A DNA stretch of 64,000 nucleotides, from positions 11,359,501-11,423,500 of the forward strand of contig NC_092798.1 of the NCBI RefSeq assembly GCF_918797505.1, read 5' to 3'. A program made the translations under genes and the position numbers. The DNA comes from Bemisia tabaci (taxonomy: Eukaryota; Arthropoda; Insecta; Hemiptera; Aleyrodidae). Shown piece after piece: positions 1 to 27,200 of this stretch; position 1 is the stretch's first letter, and each line of letters starts with the position of its first letter. The notes beneath the pieces were generated by a model, which was given only the letters and a program-made list of their open reading frames with translations, made no database searches and was not told where the DNA came from.

Positions 1-118
1 TCAAGGCCTTCAAATTTTTCTTGCACACCCTAAAAGGAACTTAACATTTTTTTGAAAATCTTCTCGAGATCCTTGAAAGTCTTGATCCCTCGGAAAGTTC
101 ATGTAACCCTGGTAAAGC

Positions 119-290
119 CGATCAGCATGATATCATGTTGAAACAATATGATATCATGCCTAATCGGTACGATATTATGCAGCTCCTTACATGATATTAA
201 TATGACAACATTCTGGTAGGGAAAACTAGCATGATTTCAGTATAGTACCAGCATGATATCATACTGATATGCTGATATTATACTGATACC
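119..290. repeat. Cluster of ATGATATCAT-type palindromes
   Basis: At least five imperfect copies of CATGATATCATG-like words (for example ATGATATCAT, CGATATTATG, CATGATATTA) occur within about 170 bases directly left of the fold-back element that starts at 298. No coding potential is seen. It may be a decayed simple repeat or part of a larger element; function unknown. Confidence 0.45.
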
Positions 291-297
291 GTATTAA

Positions 298-737
298 GGT
301 GATTCGATGGACGCCATATTTTGTGTCAGAACGGCATGCGATATATCGCATCAATTGGTTCCATTTTTTCAGCTACTCGTCATTTTTCTCCAATTTTGAG
401 ATCGCAATTCTATTGTCAGGAGACTTAAGCACTCACTTACCAATTTTAAGAAAGAAATTCAACGTAATGAAGGCGTGGTTTTTTTAGAGAGAAAATATCG
501 CATTCGAGTGCAGTTTCGATATCAGTATCGAATGCGATGTTTTCTCTCTAAAAAAACCACGCCTTTATTACGTTGAATTTCTTTGTTAAAATTGGTAAGT
601 GAGTGCTTTAGTCTCCTAACAACAGAATTGCGATCTCAAAATTGGAGGAAAATGACGAGTATCTGAAAAAATGGAACCATTTGATGCGATATATCGCATG
701 CCGTTCTGAAACAAAATATGGCGTCCATCGAATCACC
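298..737. mobile_element. Fold-back element 1, flanked by TTAA
   Basis: Two arms of about 210 bases (298-507 and 528-737) are nearly perfect reverse complements around a 20-base loop. The outer ends read GGTGATTCG and CGAATCACC, and each is bounded by TTAA (294-297 and 738-741), as expected of a piggyBac-type target duplication, although TTAA could also be part of the repeat end. Each arm holds the palindrome GCGATATATCGC. No transposase is encoded, so it is non-autonomous. A relative with the same ends lies at 42,035-42,445. Confidence 0.75.
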
Positions 738-879
738 TTAACATCATATCATATAGGAGAGTCGGCTAATTTCCACTATGATAACTTTGTTGACCGACTC
801 CACCAGGGAAGTCCGGTTTTGATTTTAAAAATCTCTAATTTATCTGATATCAGCTTTTCACTAGTATCATCTTCAAAAA

Positions 880-1215
880 CCGCAATTTCTCTCCCCCCCC
901 CCTCCCCTGTAGGCGCCCTCTCGATCTGAGGTCCATCGGCCGGACCCACGACCGGCGGCGCGGCGAGTCGGCGACCACCTCGAAGGCGGGTGACAGAATT
1001 TTGTTTTTCCGAAGCGACGATTTCAGCTCTCGAATTGCCCAATCTGCGTGCGCTTTGTCCGCCGGTTTTTAGGTCAGCAATTCACCGGTTGTTTGGAATT
1101 GACGTTGCGGCCGTTTCAGCCGGCATCAGCAGAAAAAATAACGTCCGCCGCCCAGTGTCTTGTCTTTCTCTCTCTTTTCCTAACCTCCTTCCGCCAGCGC
1201 AGTTGACAGGCGGCA
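880..1215. promoter_or_regulatory. GC-rich, CpG-rich island (possible promoter or 5' exon)
   Basis: This stretch is much richer in G+C and CpG (words such as GGCGGCGCGGCGAGTCGGCG) than the AT-rich surroundings, and it starts with a C homopolymer. No reading frame here resembles a protein. A plausible donor (GAAG followed by GTGCGT, near 1,369) lies downstream, so it could be a non-coding 5' exon or promoter, perhaps of the nudel gene about 5.3 kb away. That link is inference only. Confidence 0.25.
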
Positions 1216-2386
1216 ACGCTCCCTATTTTATTATCACTTTTGTAAATATTTCGTAACAATGGTGTCGTAAACGATTTCCCGAGTTTATGTATTTTTGTGG
1301 GTGTGCGGTTATGGTGTTCGTGTTTTTCAGCCACATGCGCAAATTTTAAGGATCCTTTGCTAACTTGAAGGTGCGTACCTACCGTTGAAATACCTACTTA
1401 CCTTTCCTGGTTTCAATTTATTGAATTAAGAACCAAAAATTTTACGGTTTGTCGTTGACATGTTTACAAAATACCGAAATAAAAGGGATCTAAGTGCATC
1501 GTATCATTTCGAAGATTTTCCAGGAAGGTTTTTCAAGAAAGTTGGACCCTCTTGTATTTTTTCGCAATTTGTATGCAACCCGTCTAACACTCATTCATAC
1601 ACTTGCCACCAATAATATGATAATATGTAATGCAATGTTGCAGTACCTATACATTCTTCGGTGTTTCCCCTTTCGCTTCTCCTTTGTAGTGCACAATTAT
1701 TTTATCGATTTACAGTAAATTACCTGGAGCTGTGGACATTATTTTATTAATAGGTCATTTGTCATGATTATATCATGAAAAAATTTAAATAATAAAAAAA
1801 AAACATCGGTTCATTATCACAACTTTCTCTCCGTCATCTGACGGTTTTACAAAACGACAGACAATAATGTTTCGACCTCCTTCAAAGTTTTCCCCCGAGG
1901 ACGCTGACTTTTCTTTGAATCTTTTTCGAAAAGTCGACTACCCATGCAATTTTTTAAATACATGTTTATGAAATCATTTATCTAGATCAGGAAATTAGTA
2001 AAAGGTAATTTTTTTTTCTCAAAATGAGCTAAACGAGCTGATTCCTCTCATTACGAAGTTTATGTTAGGACTCGGTTACGTCATTTTTCTTCGAACGAAG
2101 AATGAGGTCAGTGTGCTGTGCCCTATCCTGCCGCTTTGAAGAAATATACCGCGTGAACGACGTCGACGTTATCTCATTTCCTCAACAAAGTGTGAATTTT
2201 TAGTAAAATTGGAAATTTTTTTGGCGCTCGAAAATCGGCAAGAAACACATTTAAAACTTTCCTCAAGAATGAATGTTTTATCAGGGGAACTTTTGCGACA
2301 TTTGAATGGTCATACGTCGATCTTGCACAGGACGGCAGTGTAGGAGGACACCGAGTCTGACCAACGCATCAACTTAAACAGACCTT
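1216..2386. other. Non-coding stretch
   Basis: AT-rich sequence with homopolymer A/T runs. The only open frames are short and lack recognisable motifs. I see no RNA gene or element boundary. Confidence 0.5.
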
Positions 2387-2408
2387 GGGGGGGGGGGGGG
2401 GGGGGGGG
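2387..2408. repeat. G22 homopolymer
   Basis: An uninterrupted run of 22 G. Comparable runs occur at 43,285-43,303 and 45,200-45,219. Such tracts can form quadruplexes and are prone to length errors in assembly. Confidence 0.9.
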
Positions 2409-2522
2409 CACACAGTACGCATTTTCGCAGGGGAACCAACGTTTTCGCATTTTTTTTAAATTACTTAATTTCTCAGAGATTCCCATATCTTTTCCGCTTC
2501 CTCTCTCTCTCTTTTTTCCCTT

Positions 2523-2760
2523 CAACTTCGTCTTCTTTTTCTTCTTGAATTTTTTTCCTCTTCATCCTACTCTTTTTCTTCTTACTCTTCTTCCTCTTTA
2601 TCCTCTTTTTTTCCTAATTCCTCCTCCTCCTCTTCTTCTTTTGCTTACTCTTCCTTTTCATACTTCTCTCTTCCTTCTTCCTCTTCATACTTCTCTCTTC
2701 CTTCTTCTTCTTCCTCCTCTCCTCCCTCTCTTCTTTTTCTTCCCTTCATTCATTAGTCTG
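2523..2760. repeat. Pyrimidine-rich CTT/CTC microsatellite tract
   Basis: About 240 bases of almost pure C/T on the + strand, made of drifting TTC, TCC and CTCTTCC words. The open frame across it reads mainly Leu, Phe, Pro and Ser and is an artefact of the composition. Confidence 0.85.
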
Positions 2761-4049
2761 AGGGAGGGGGGGATTTGACAATTCACCCTCACGATGGTTC
2801 TGAGCTTAAAGTAACTACGTGAAGCGTGCGCACGGGAAAACGCCTTCAAATAGCAGGATAGGCAAAATTGACTACCGGAGAGTACGAATAGTTATCTCAT
2901 CAAATTTGCCACTCCCCATGCAGGCTTTCCTTCAAGGTGTGCAGCTGTGAGTTGCATTATTGCTCTGCTCTACTCTCCTCTCTCGAAATTTAGTTAAGTT
3001 TGGTCTGCACGCATGACGAAACAACTATGTATAAACATTAATCATGGGTTCCGAATAAGTTTTTCACACAAATTCAGTCTGAATCGCATTAAGCATCACG
3101 CGGAAAGAACCAACTTTTCTGTTTCAATTTTTAAAGCATCTTGTTGAACAAGAAATTAATAGCTCATTGCGTTATTGTCTGAAAAATAAACCAACAAATT
3201 TATTTCCCTCGTTTAAGCAGCTCGTAACGCAAGCAGAGGAAGGGATTAGAGTCAACAACATTGTGCGTCACGAAAAGGAGGAGCTTAAAGGGATATTGTC
3301 AGGTAACAATCCTTTGAAAAATACTGTAATTTTTTGGGCCTCATATCGTTCCAAAACCTGCACAAATGAGAAGGGCACGGGGGCGTTCTCGTTTGTATTA
3401 CCATATCCATGAAGGGCGGGGCCGCGGGGGGTCCGAGTTTGCGTTAAGGGTGCATCGTAAGGTTTAGGGGTTTCAAGGAAAATGAAAAAAGTGCGTTATA
3501 AAATAATTGAATGTCCCGTAAGAGCTCGCGAGTTTTTACTCCTCTGTTTCCTCAACCACTCCCTCTAAAATATCTATTATGTCTAATAGGCGGTGTTAAA
3601 AGCACGTACCTCGATTGCGACGTCTCAAAGTCTCCATCTTATGAAACACAAACGGGTGGACTTTAATTTTTGATATTTTTGCCGTATAAACCAGCAAAAC
3701 CCAGTGAAAAGTCCAAGGAATAATCTGCATAATTTTTTTCGAAAAAATAAAATGCGAGCACAATCGGCTACGTCTCAAATTGAGATACGTGTTTTTTGAC
3801 TCAAGAGCCGCTGTGATACGTAGCACTGGAATTCGAATTCTCCTCCCTTTCGCTCCCCCGTAATGCACCCGTAACACGGGTCCCCTTAAAAAACCTCCCC
3901 TTCAGGAAAAAATTACGAAACGCTCAGTTCGCCGACCAACCAAGTAACGTTTTGCAGTGAACTTTAATCAAACATTGCCACTTTGCGTTAATTTTTCATG
4001 CCAGGTTTTCGAAAAATGTGTGCTACTCATCCACTTTGGCGTTACTTAA
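2761..4049. other. Non-coding stretch with one divergent element copy
   Basis: No gene is visible. About 3,603-3,800 is a diverged copy of the small element family described at 40,905-41,159: it runs from a TACCTCGATTGCGACGTC-like end to GAGATACGTGTTT, with an A/T-rich middle. The remainder shows nothing I can name. Confidence 0.4.
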
Positions 4050-4360
4050 CCTAAGTAGCATAGATGGTAAAAATATTGCAATTCCACTGAGTGTTGTGTA
4101 TGTTGCCTAGCTCCTATTTGAAGGGGCCCCATTTACTGACACTTATTGCAATAAAATTGAGACGAGTTGCAATTTTTCATCGCATCGCATATTGCGTATC
4201 TTTCCGACACATGGAGCTCATTTTGTTGATTGTTTAAAATTGACATAAATCGACTACATGTTGTAAAAATATTGCACTTTAATGGTAAAAAAAATTACAA
4301 TTTTTTTGAAATCAACGTGCAATTTAATTTCAATCATTTCGTTGCACTGTGCTACTTGGG
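4050..4360. mobile_element. Small TIR element, ends CCTAAGTAGCA / TGCTACTTGGG
   Basis: The 11-base ends are inverted repeats with one mismatch and enclose about 290 bases of AT-rich sequence with repeated ATTGCA words. There is no coding capacity. This fits a miniature inverted-repeat transposable element. No clear target duplication is seen, so the superfamily is left open. Confidence 0.5.
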
Positions 4361-6108
4361 ATACAATCCTTAACTTCCACCGTGTAACGCACCCGGAATA
4401 TAGGTTCAGATAATCCTACCCTACCCCCTCTAAAGCGTTACCTATTTTTCGAGCGGCCTCATTTCAGCATTGTTTTGTGTGTCGTGAAAGTGAGGCAATC
4501 AGAGGGGATTCCGCATGAAACCATCTGCGTTGCAAAAAATTTCACGGGATTATTTTCTTGTTATTCTTCTTATTCAGACCTGAAGATCTCCAAATTAAAA
4601 CGATCGGTTAGAAATCCGAAGCTGGTCGAGATTTTGCGCACGATCGCATTTCGGTATCTATGACTTGTGTCTGAAGCTATGAACTCATTGATGCTCTGAT
4701 GCACGAGTTGATGATCTAATTTTGAGAATTTGAGCGCCAGCTCGTATGACAACTTTTCGGCGGTTTTCGAATGAGCCCACGTAGTCTCAAAGAATTTCTC
4801 AGGAAACCGCGACTGCTTTGAAATGCTCGATCATATTATTGGAATATAAACACGAAACAATTTGAAGCGTGGTTTGATACCATATGCCCTATTTTTGACA
4901 TAGTTAGCGCCAATAAGGCTTAACAATTCTCAAACAATTTTCACCTACCATATTTTCGGAATTTTTTGGTTGGTTCAGTCGATATAAGTTAACTGTGCGC
5001 AATTCGTTCCAGCTTTAATTCTCGTTTTCCCCATCGGATTCAAGCAAAATTCAGTAACCATCAGACATTGCCTAATTGTATCCCATGTTTTATTTTTTTT
5101 AGAAGAAACTAAGCACTTTGATTCTACCTTGATACTATTAAAGTTTATTTTTGATAGTCGAGGGTTGATTCACAGAAAATCTCAAGGCACTATCTCATTC
5201 AGTTCTTCGTTAAAAAATTATACGCGAGGAAATTAGGCACTGTAAATCGCAGCTGGACCGATTCTGGTTGAATTCAATCTATCCAATTCACTCCTCAAGT
5301 GTTCCGCTCTTTTCTCTATGTAGTTTTAGGTGTGTGGAAAGTTCGATCTTGTCGAAAGTTTTGCACGTAAACTCCCGAAACTGCAAGCATTGAATACTGC
5401 CGTGGATAGGTGCAAATACCTTGGGGGGAGGGGGGATTAGCACCCTCTTTGCTGGGGGATGAATCGGCAGGTGGGTTATCGTGACTCAAAAAATCGATGT
5501 TCTTCTAATGCGCGCTAAGTGAGAAATAAAAAACGGAAAAGATGATGCGGTGTTTTGGTAACGGGAAATTTTGTTTGTAAATAAATGCGAGAACTCGGCT
5601 GTTAAAAATTCCGCTAATTTTATCAGGAGCGCTGAGACTGAGGAAAAAAACTTCAAAAAGCTGAGAAAACTCTAAACTTGTTGCTGTATTTAGGAATTGA
5701 AGTAAGAATCTTTGGTGAGATTCCGAGGAAAGAGTGAAAAATTGCGAAGATTTTGCGAAGATTTTCGTGGAAGTAAATGTGTTTTTTAAACTCTGTTGTG
5801 CTTATCCATTTCTCCATTCCATACTTCCCTTCCTATCTTTAAGCAAGGGGAAGGAATGGGCTAAATCCTAGAGTAGGGTGAGAGGTATTTACTGGGAGAG
5901 GCAAAACGTTCAGAGTTGCGGAAAAGATCTTAAATTGTTCAAAATTGACCGAAAGTGGCCAAAATAAAGCTCGAATCAAAAATACATGAAGGATAGGGCA
6001 AATTTCCTCCCTACCCTCCTCGCCCAGATCATGGCCCATCCTCTTTCCCGCCGTCCTTTTTGGTGTTTCATTACGTTCAAATTGAAAATCCCGCAAAAGT
6101 ATGAAGCA
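4361..6108. other. Non-coding stretch
   Basis: AT-rich sequence with a short G/A-rich patch near 5,422-5,460. No gene, RNA or complete element is recognised. Confidence 0.5.
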
Positions 6109-6110
6109 CA

Positions 6111-6375
6111 CATGGATTGCATTTTGCCAAAAGGAACCGAGAGCATTCCACTGTCGCTAAGATTATGCTTCTCTTTTTACCTTGCAAATATAAACTGATC
6201 ATCTAAACTATTCTTATATTTACTCCTAATCAAGTATAGATTCAATACGAAAATTACCTTGATCAATTGCATTTTTTGCACGATTCCAGTACTTTAATTG
6301 CAAAGAATATAAATTTCACAATCTTAGCAACATTGGAATGATCTTGGTTCCTTTTTGCAAAATGCAATCCACATG
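6111..6375. mobile_element. Small TIR element with about 55-base arms
   Basis: The left arm starts CATGGATTGCATTTTGCC (6,111-6,166). The right arm (6,320-6,375) is its reverse complement with scattered mismatches, ending TTTTTGCAAAATGCAATCC. The spacer is about 150 bases and AT-rich. There is no coding capacity, so a miniature inverted-repeat element is the simplest reading. Confidence 0.65.
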
Positions 6376-6617
6376 ATCACCTCTAAAAGTGCGACTAGTT
6401 CAACGCGGGAGTCGAGTTTTGCCTAATGTTTTAAATGAAGGGGAATCACTCTTTTGTATACTCAAAACCTTGTTCTCCTTCAATATAGGGATTAGGCAGA
6501 AAGAGCACCGGCCCGAGAAACAAGTCGCATCCTCAGAGCTGATATCAGGCCACCCATGTAAAAAAGACCCAGACCCTTGGGCCTCTGGATGAAAAATTAC
6601 TAGAATAGTAGTTATAG

Positions 6618-21654
<15,037 letters not shown>

Positions 21655-22654
21655 TATCTCTGAGTGGTTGGGAGTATTCCGCTTGATACCATTCTTCAGA
21701 ATGATTGGTCCGTTCTAAAGTCAAATCAAATCAACTTAAAAGCCTGCAAAAAAAGCACAGAATCTTATTTTGCAGCCAGCAGCTGTGTTTCTAAAATGAA
21801 AAATAATAGTGCTCTGTGTTTACACGTCCGATGATAATTTTGTTTCATTATCCAAACCTCTCTCTGCAGGATTACGATTAATGCCTTTTAGTTATTTTTT
21901 AAAAGATAACCCGACACAATAATTTCCTTGAGCACCTTAAATCGTTATTGATTCCCACACACTTTCATTAAGTGCCATGGATTTGTAGTAAAATTATTAT
22001 TTTAAAAAAAAAAAACATGTTCATGGAAAATGCCAGCTTTTTTCATGCTGCCCACTTGCCTTAAATTCTTAACATGTGAATTTCTTCTTTGATTGAATGA
22101 TGATGCACTTGCAGCAATTTATATCAAGTGAGAATAATAAGCTTGCGAGGACCATGTTTTTTTATTTTTTTATTTTTTTTTTGTGAAAAGTATGAGTAAA
22201 ATTGTATTTCAAAAATAAAAAAAATCCTCTCTATTCTGCAAGACAAAGATTTTTATAAATAATAGCCTACCATCCAATATATGCTACCTCCTCTACAAAT
22301 ATTTGAAAGCTCCTGAACAATTTTAGTGTACTTATCAAAAGCAGAAAAAGTAACAAAACATCCAGTAACTTTAGAAATAAATGACTATGTCTTCTTCACG
22401 TTTACAGAAACAAACAAGGTTGGAACCTTTGTTTGCAAAGATAACATAATTCAGTTGTTCAGTTATTATATTCTATTAGATTATTTTGTATCTACCATCC
22501 TAAGAATTTAATATATATATGTTTAACTTTCGAAAATATGGCAGGAGGTTATATTGGACAAGGAGGAAAAGTTAATGAACAGAAAAATTTACGGAGGAGA
22601 GCTTTAAGAAAAAGTCTTCCTTGTTTCTGTTCATAATTCTGTGATTTATTGTTA
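21655..22654 (+). other. nudel 3' UTR and flank
   Basis: AT-rich sequence after the stop, with a canonical AATAAA at 22,214-22,219 that could end the nudel mRNA. No other gene is visible. Confidence 0.5.
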
Positions 22655-23493
22655 CAGTGAAACCTCGCTAAGTCGGAACGCATCGGGCCGACGAAAATTT
22701 TCCGACTTAGCGGGGTTTCCGACTTAAAGGGAATCCCTCTTTTTCCGATTTAAATTTTCGAATTTCGCGCTCTAGTTTGGACAAAACGTTTTTAGATGCT
22801 TTTCGCTTGCACGGGGGCGTCAGTTTAGAGTGTAATGCAACTGTTAAGCTCAATTCAGTCAATTACTTGCGTTAAATATTTATTTGAAGAGTCAGCACAA
22901 AAATGTTGGAACTCGTTAACGTTACGTCCTTGGATGAGCGAAAATCCTTACGGACGAGCGCCGCCCAGAGACAGGGAGTATAGAAGGCGACTGGATAGGG
23001 AAGAATTGAATGAAACAGAAGTTGGAGCCGTGGCCGTGAGCAAGCAGTTGCGTACGTTGGCGCGAGAGTGCGCGGCGAGCGGAATCCCATACCGCTGCGC
23101 TGATTGGCTATTCCCTCTCCCCTCTTCTTTCGTGTTAAGGAGGGAGGGAGTGTGGCAAGATCGCTTGCTCGCTCTCTTCTCAATTGCAGCCGTTCTGGCG
23201 GTGAGGAGCGCACGTCCATTGGTAGCTATCGAAGAAGAATTCTCGCTTAATAAAAAAGGAATTTTTTTTTTTTTTTCATGAAAAAAATCGACCATTTTAC
23301 GAGTAGAAAAGGTTATTTTTTGAGGTCGGGACTGAAAAAAAATCCGAGATAACGGGAATCCGAGTTACGGGAATCCGACTTAACCCGAATTTCTTAGCAT
23401 TGTTTTATATGGGCGACGAACGGGACCGCACGAAAATTCCGACATAACGGGGTTTCCGACTTAAACGATCTCCGACTTAGCGAGGTTTCACTG
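22655..23493. mobile_element. Non-autonomous pogo/Tigger-like DNA transposon
   Basis: The ends are perfect inverted repeats of 23 bases starting CAGTGAAACCTCGCTAAG, with TA on each side (22,653-22,654 and 23,494-23,495). Sub-terminal copies of TCCGACTTAGCGGGGTTTCC and related words occur at both ends. The CAGTGRAACCTCG end and TA duplication are typical of the pogo/Tigger branch of Tc1/mariner. The 839-base body holds open frames on both strands (for example 22,835-23,281), but none shows a transposase or CENP-B-type DNA-binding motif, so it depends on a partner element elsewhere. Confidence 0.8.
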
Positions 23494-23495
23494 TA

Positions 23496-24264
23496 CATCT
23501 TTTAAATTTTATTTTATTTTTTTTTCTCATTTTCTTTTTCTATTTATGTTTAACAATATTCCACATCCATGAAATGTCTATTTTCATTTCACTATTTTTG
23601 CTGCTTGTGTGAGATGATTGCATTTCACATGACAAAATCATATTTTTTTCCTTCTTTTATTACATTTGGAAAAAATATTGTTACCTATCCATTATTGATA
23701 CATAACTCAGTGTTTGTTATTTAGACGAAAGTGTATCTTTGCTGTTGTAAGATTATCCTTAAGGCGAATCTATCCACATAATTTTCTGCCTATAGGCGAG
23801 CTCATCAAAATAATTTTTTGCCTAATGATCAGTTTCAATATCAGCTCCTACCATCTCTTCCGCATTTTCAGGACACTTTGTCGGCAGAAGAGTATCTCTC
23901 CATTCAATATTGACACACATTGATTGATAACTGACTAATGGCCACAGACACTACACACATCTAGTCAAAGACTCAATCTTGGAGAGTTTCGTTACGTTTT
24001 TGATAAAAGAGGCACTTGAGAAAAATGATAAGCTTTATTTCGCGAGGCACTTGAGTGGGAAGAAATTGAGCCCAAAATTAAAATCAAAGAAGAGTTTATA
24101 TTAGCCCATCACTATGAAATCTTTTATCAGTTACTTTCATCTTCTGTAACACTTAGATGTTATCAAAATTTTGTTTCCACATCAGCGTACACAGTTTACC
24201 CACCCAGTGTTCTTACTTACAGTTCCTTTAAACTTTGTTTTTTTTTTTGAACTACCAAAAAAGT
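23496..24264. other. Non-coding, upstream of the secreted-protein gene
   Basis: AT-rich flank. It should contain the promoter and 5' UTR of the gene starting at 24,265, but I cannot pin a TATA box or initiator. Confidence 0.35.
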
Positions 24265-27200
24265 ATGCCTCTTAAATATATTTGCCTTTTTGCTAGCTTC
24301 GTTGTCATTCAGGTAAATGTGTATTTTAACGTTTTAATTTTAAGATTCTCTTCTATGTGGGTGGAGTTCTTTAAAAGGAGAGGGACCACTGGCTCCATTC
24401 GAAAATATTTTTCATTCTGAATAGGCTCATCTTTTAACTAATATTCTTTTTGAATGTTTTGAAAACACTTGAACTTCAAAAAGCAAATAGTTCCGATCAT
24501 TTGCATTGTTTTAAAGAAACATTGTACCTTTTTAATGTTTTGATTGTCCCCCTTGAAAATTTTAGGGTTGGATCTCAGTGCCTCATTTATTAATGGAGTA
24601 ATTTTAATGGCATCTTGTTGTTAAAATCCTACTTCATGTAAGCTCTATAATCGTATTCCTTGTTGTAGGAAAACTTTTATTGTTGTCCCTGAAACTTAAC
24701 ATAAATTTTCATGTAGTGAAGAAAAATTACGAAAAACTCTATGAAATGATTCTATATTTCTATGATTTAATCATTGAAAATGAAATGTGAGAGAAAATTT
24801 TGAAGGGTTACTGCAGGATTCTCTTGCATTACTGGAAAAATACCTTTGGTATTGACCTTAACATAGGTTTTTCATTAAAATTTTGCAGAAGAATTGAAAG
24901 ATTAGTTACGCAGATTGACCATCAGATCAATATTATTTGCGTATAATAAACCGTTAAGAATCTGTTTATATCAAATTCAATTGGATTTCTTTGATCCATT
25001 GTTAAACATAAAATGAGAACGTTGAAGTAGTTTTTGCAAAGCCTTTGTATTTAATTCCTTTTATATAGAATTTTCCTATTTTATTTTCATAGTTTTCTTG
25101 TAAATATTTGTTTTGTTAATAATAAAAATGTTACTTTAAACAAAACTCTGCCCCTGATAATGTTTTTTCTCCTACTGTTTTCGCCAATTTTTGCTTCAAA
25201 TCACAAAATACGTAATTCCTTTGTAAGGAATATTTACATTTCTATTTTTACAAACTTTTATATTATCATTGACTGAATTTAAAGTGGTCTTAGATATTTT
25301 GGTGAATTAAGTCCATCTGCTGAGAATTCTGAAAGTATGTACACGGAAAAAATTAAAGTGTTGATTTAACAATTCAATTGCTATAAAAAGTGACTGCAAC
25401 GTTTCAACATAGATTTTGCAACAAAAAAAATGCTACTTTAACCGCTATTGTAAGCTAATTTAACTACAGGGGTGGTTAAAGTAGTATTTTTGTGTTGTAA
25501 AATCTACATTGAAACATTGTAGTCACTTTTTTTAGCAATTGAATTGTTAAATCAGCAATTTAATTTTTTCCGTGTAGAACTCTATCTGATAAATTCATTA
25601 ATTACAGTGGGAAATAGTATTTCAAAAGAAAAATTGAGGCTTCTCTCGTCAAAAAACCTTCCCCAATTTTCCCAATGGAATCGAAGGTCTGAGCCGTAGT
25701 TTTCAATCAAGGCTCCTCTCCAGGATTAGCCATTCCCAGATATTGAGGGCTTTTATTCTCCTGAAGGAATTTATGAAGAAAATTCATCATTGAACTACAT
25801 TAAAGATGGCAATACACCAGCTAATGAAACTGATCTCTTTCTAGGCTGGATATGTAATAATGATATTTCATGGCGTATCTCAGGCCTGGTTTAGCCATGC
25901 CAAAACTGCATAGTAAGAAAATTCAAAATAATTATGTCACATTCTATCAGTAAAAAGTACTCAACTTGCCTCTAAGACCTGATCAAGGGAAATAAAAAGC
26001 AAAGTGAGTACCGTCTAGAAGATTGTAAAACAAAATGCAAGAGAAATTCAAAATGTACCTCTTGCATGACTAAGATTCAGAACAAGTTTATTTAGGTATG
26101 CCTTTTGAGAAAACACCGACATGCAGTCTTTTCTCTACATATTTTTGACTTAATATGAATACTCTTAATTCTGAAAAAGATATATCCGTTAGTGATGATC
26201 CAAAACTTCTCAAAAACTGAAAACAATGCATAAAAATTATTTTCTCATTACTTAATTGTGAGAGGTGAAAGGTTTTGGATGGCCTAGTTTTGCAAAGGGC
26301 CATTTGACCAAGTGAATAATTGTCAACGTCCAGCGAAGTTTCCTCCTCTATTTCTGTAACTGAGCAATTCATCAATTGGAAAAATCATTCCCAAACAGGG
26401 CAAATGCACAATAAAATATATGTAATTTAACGCTCTAGCTGAAGCGTATAAATGTTCCTAGAACATTTTTTAAAAAAGCACTCTTTCCCAAGTTTTCAAA
26501 TGAATATCTTTAGTCACTATCATTTATTTATTGTTTTAAAATGTCTTTACTTTATAATTTTAACAAAATCTTAGCGGAAAGAATGTATTCTCGGTGAAAC
26601 TGAGGAGGCATCCTCTTTACCTATCTAATTTTCAGAAGGACTTGTTAAAATTACTTATTAAAAACGTTTTATAGATTCGATTACAATTAATATGCCAACC
26701 AAAATTTCTCATTACTTAATTTTTAATTTGTTGTGCCATTTGCTGTTTAGTTTTGAGCAGAAACCTTAGGTAATCTAAGGCAACTTAAAAAAATTTTGCA
26801 TTTTCTCCTCGTCCCTCAATCAACTCTCCTCCTAAAACTGATGGTTGTAAGGCCTGAAAAATAACAATTTCCCTTTTTGTTCTAAAATAATTGGACAGAA
26901 ATGGTCAAACAAATAATTTATTCTCTTCTATCTTTATGAGCAAAATTAGACTATTTTTTCTACGTGACACACAGGAAAGTGGACCCACCCTTCTGCGATT
27001 TCCTTCCCATTCCCCCAAGTATTTAAAGTCTTACTTTTGACTGTCTTGTAAATTTTCTGAGGGGCCACATGGACTTCTGAAAATTTATGTCAGCTAAGAA
27101 CAGCAAATGTGTATGCCAATTTTATTTAGATCATGCTCTTTTACATGCACTTCAATTCAATAAAAGCTTCTCAAGCATAACATTTTTAAACTTTTCTCAT

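Noticed and set aside
642..1042. Short frames on both strands near the first fold-back element
   Set aside because: They run through the inverted-repeat arm and a C homopolymer and lack any protein features.
22835..23281. 148-codon open frame inside the pogo-like element
   Set aside because: No DDE, helix-turn-helix or CENP-B-type motif. The frame overlaps two others on the opposite strand and reflects GC-rich composition.
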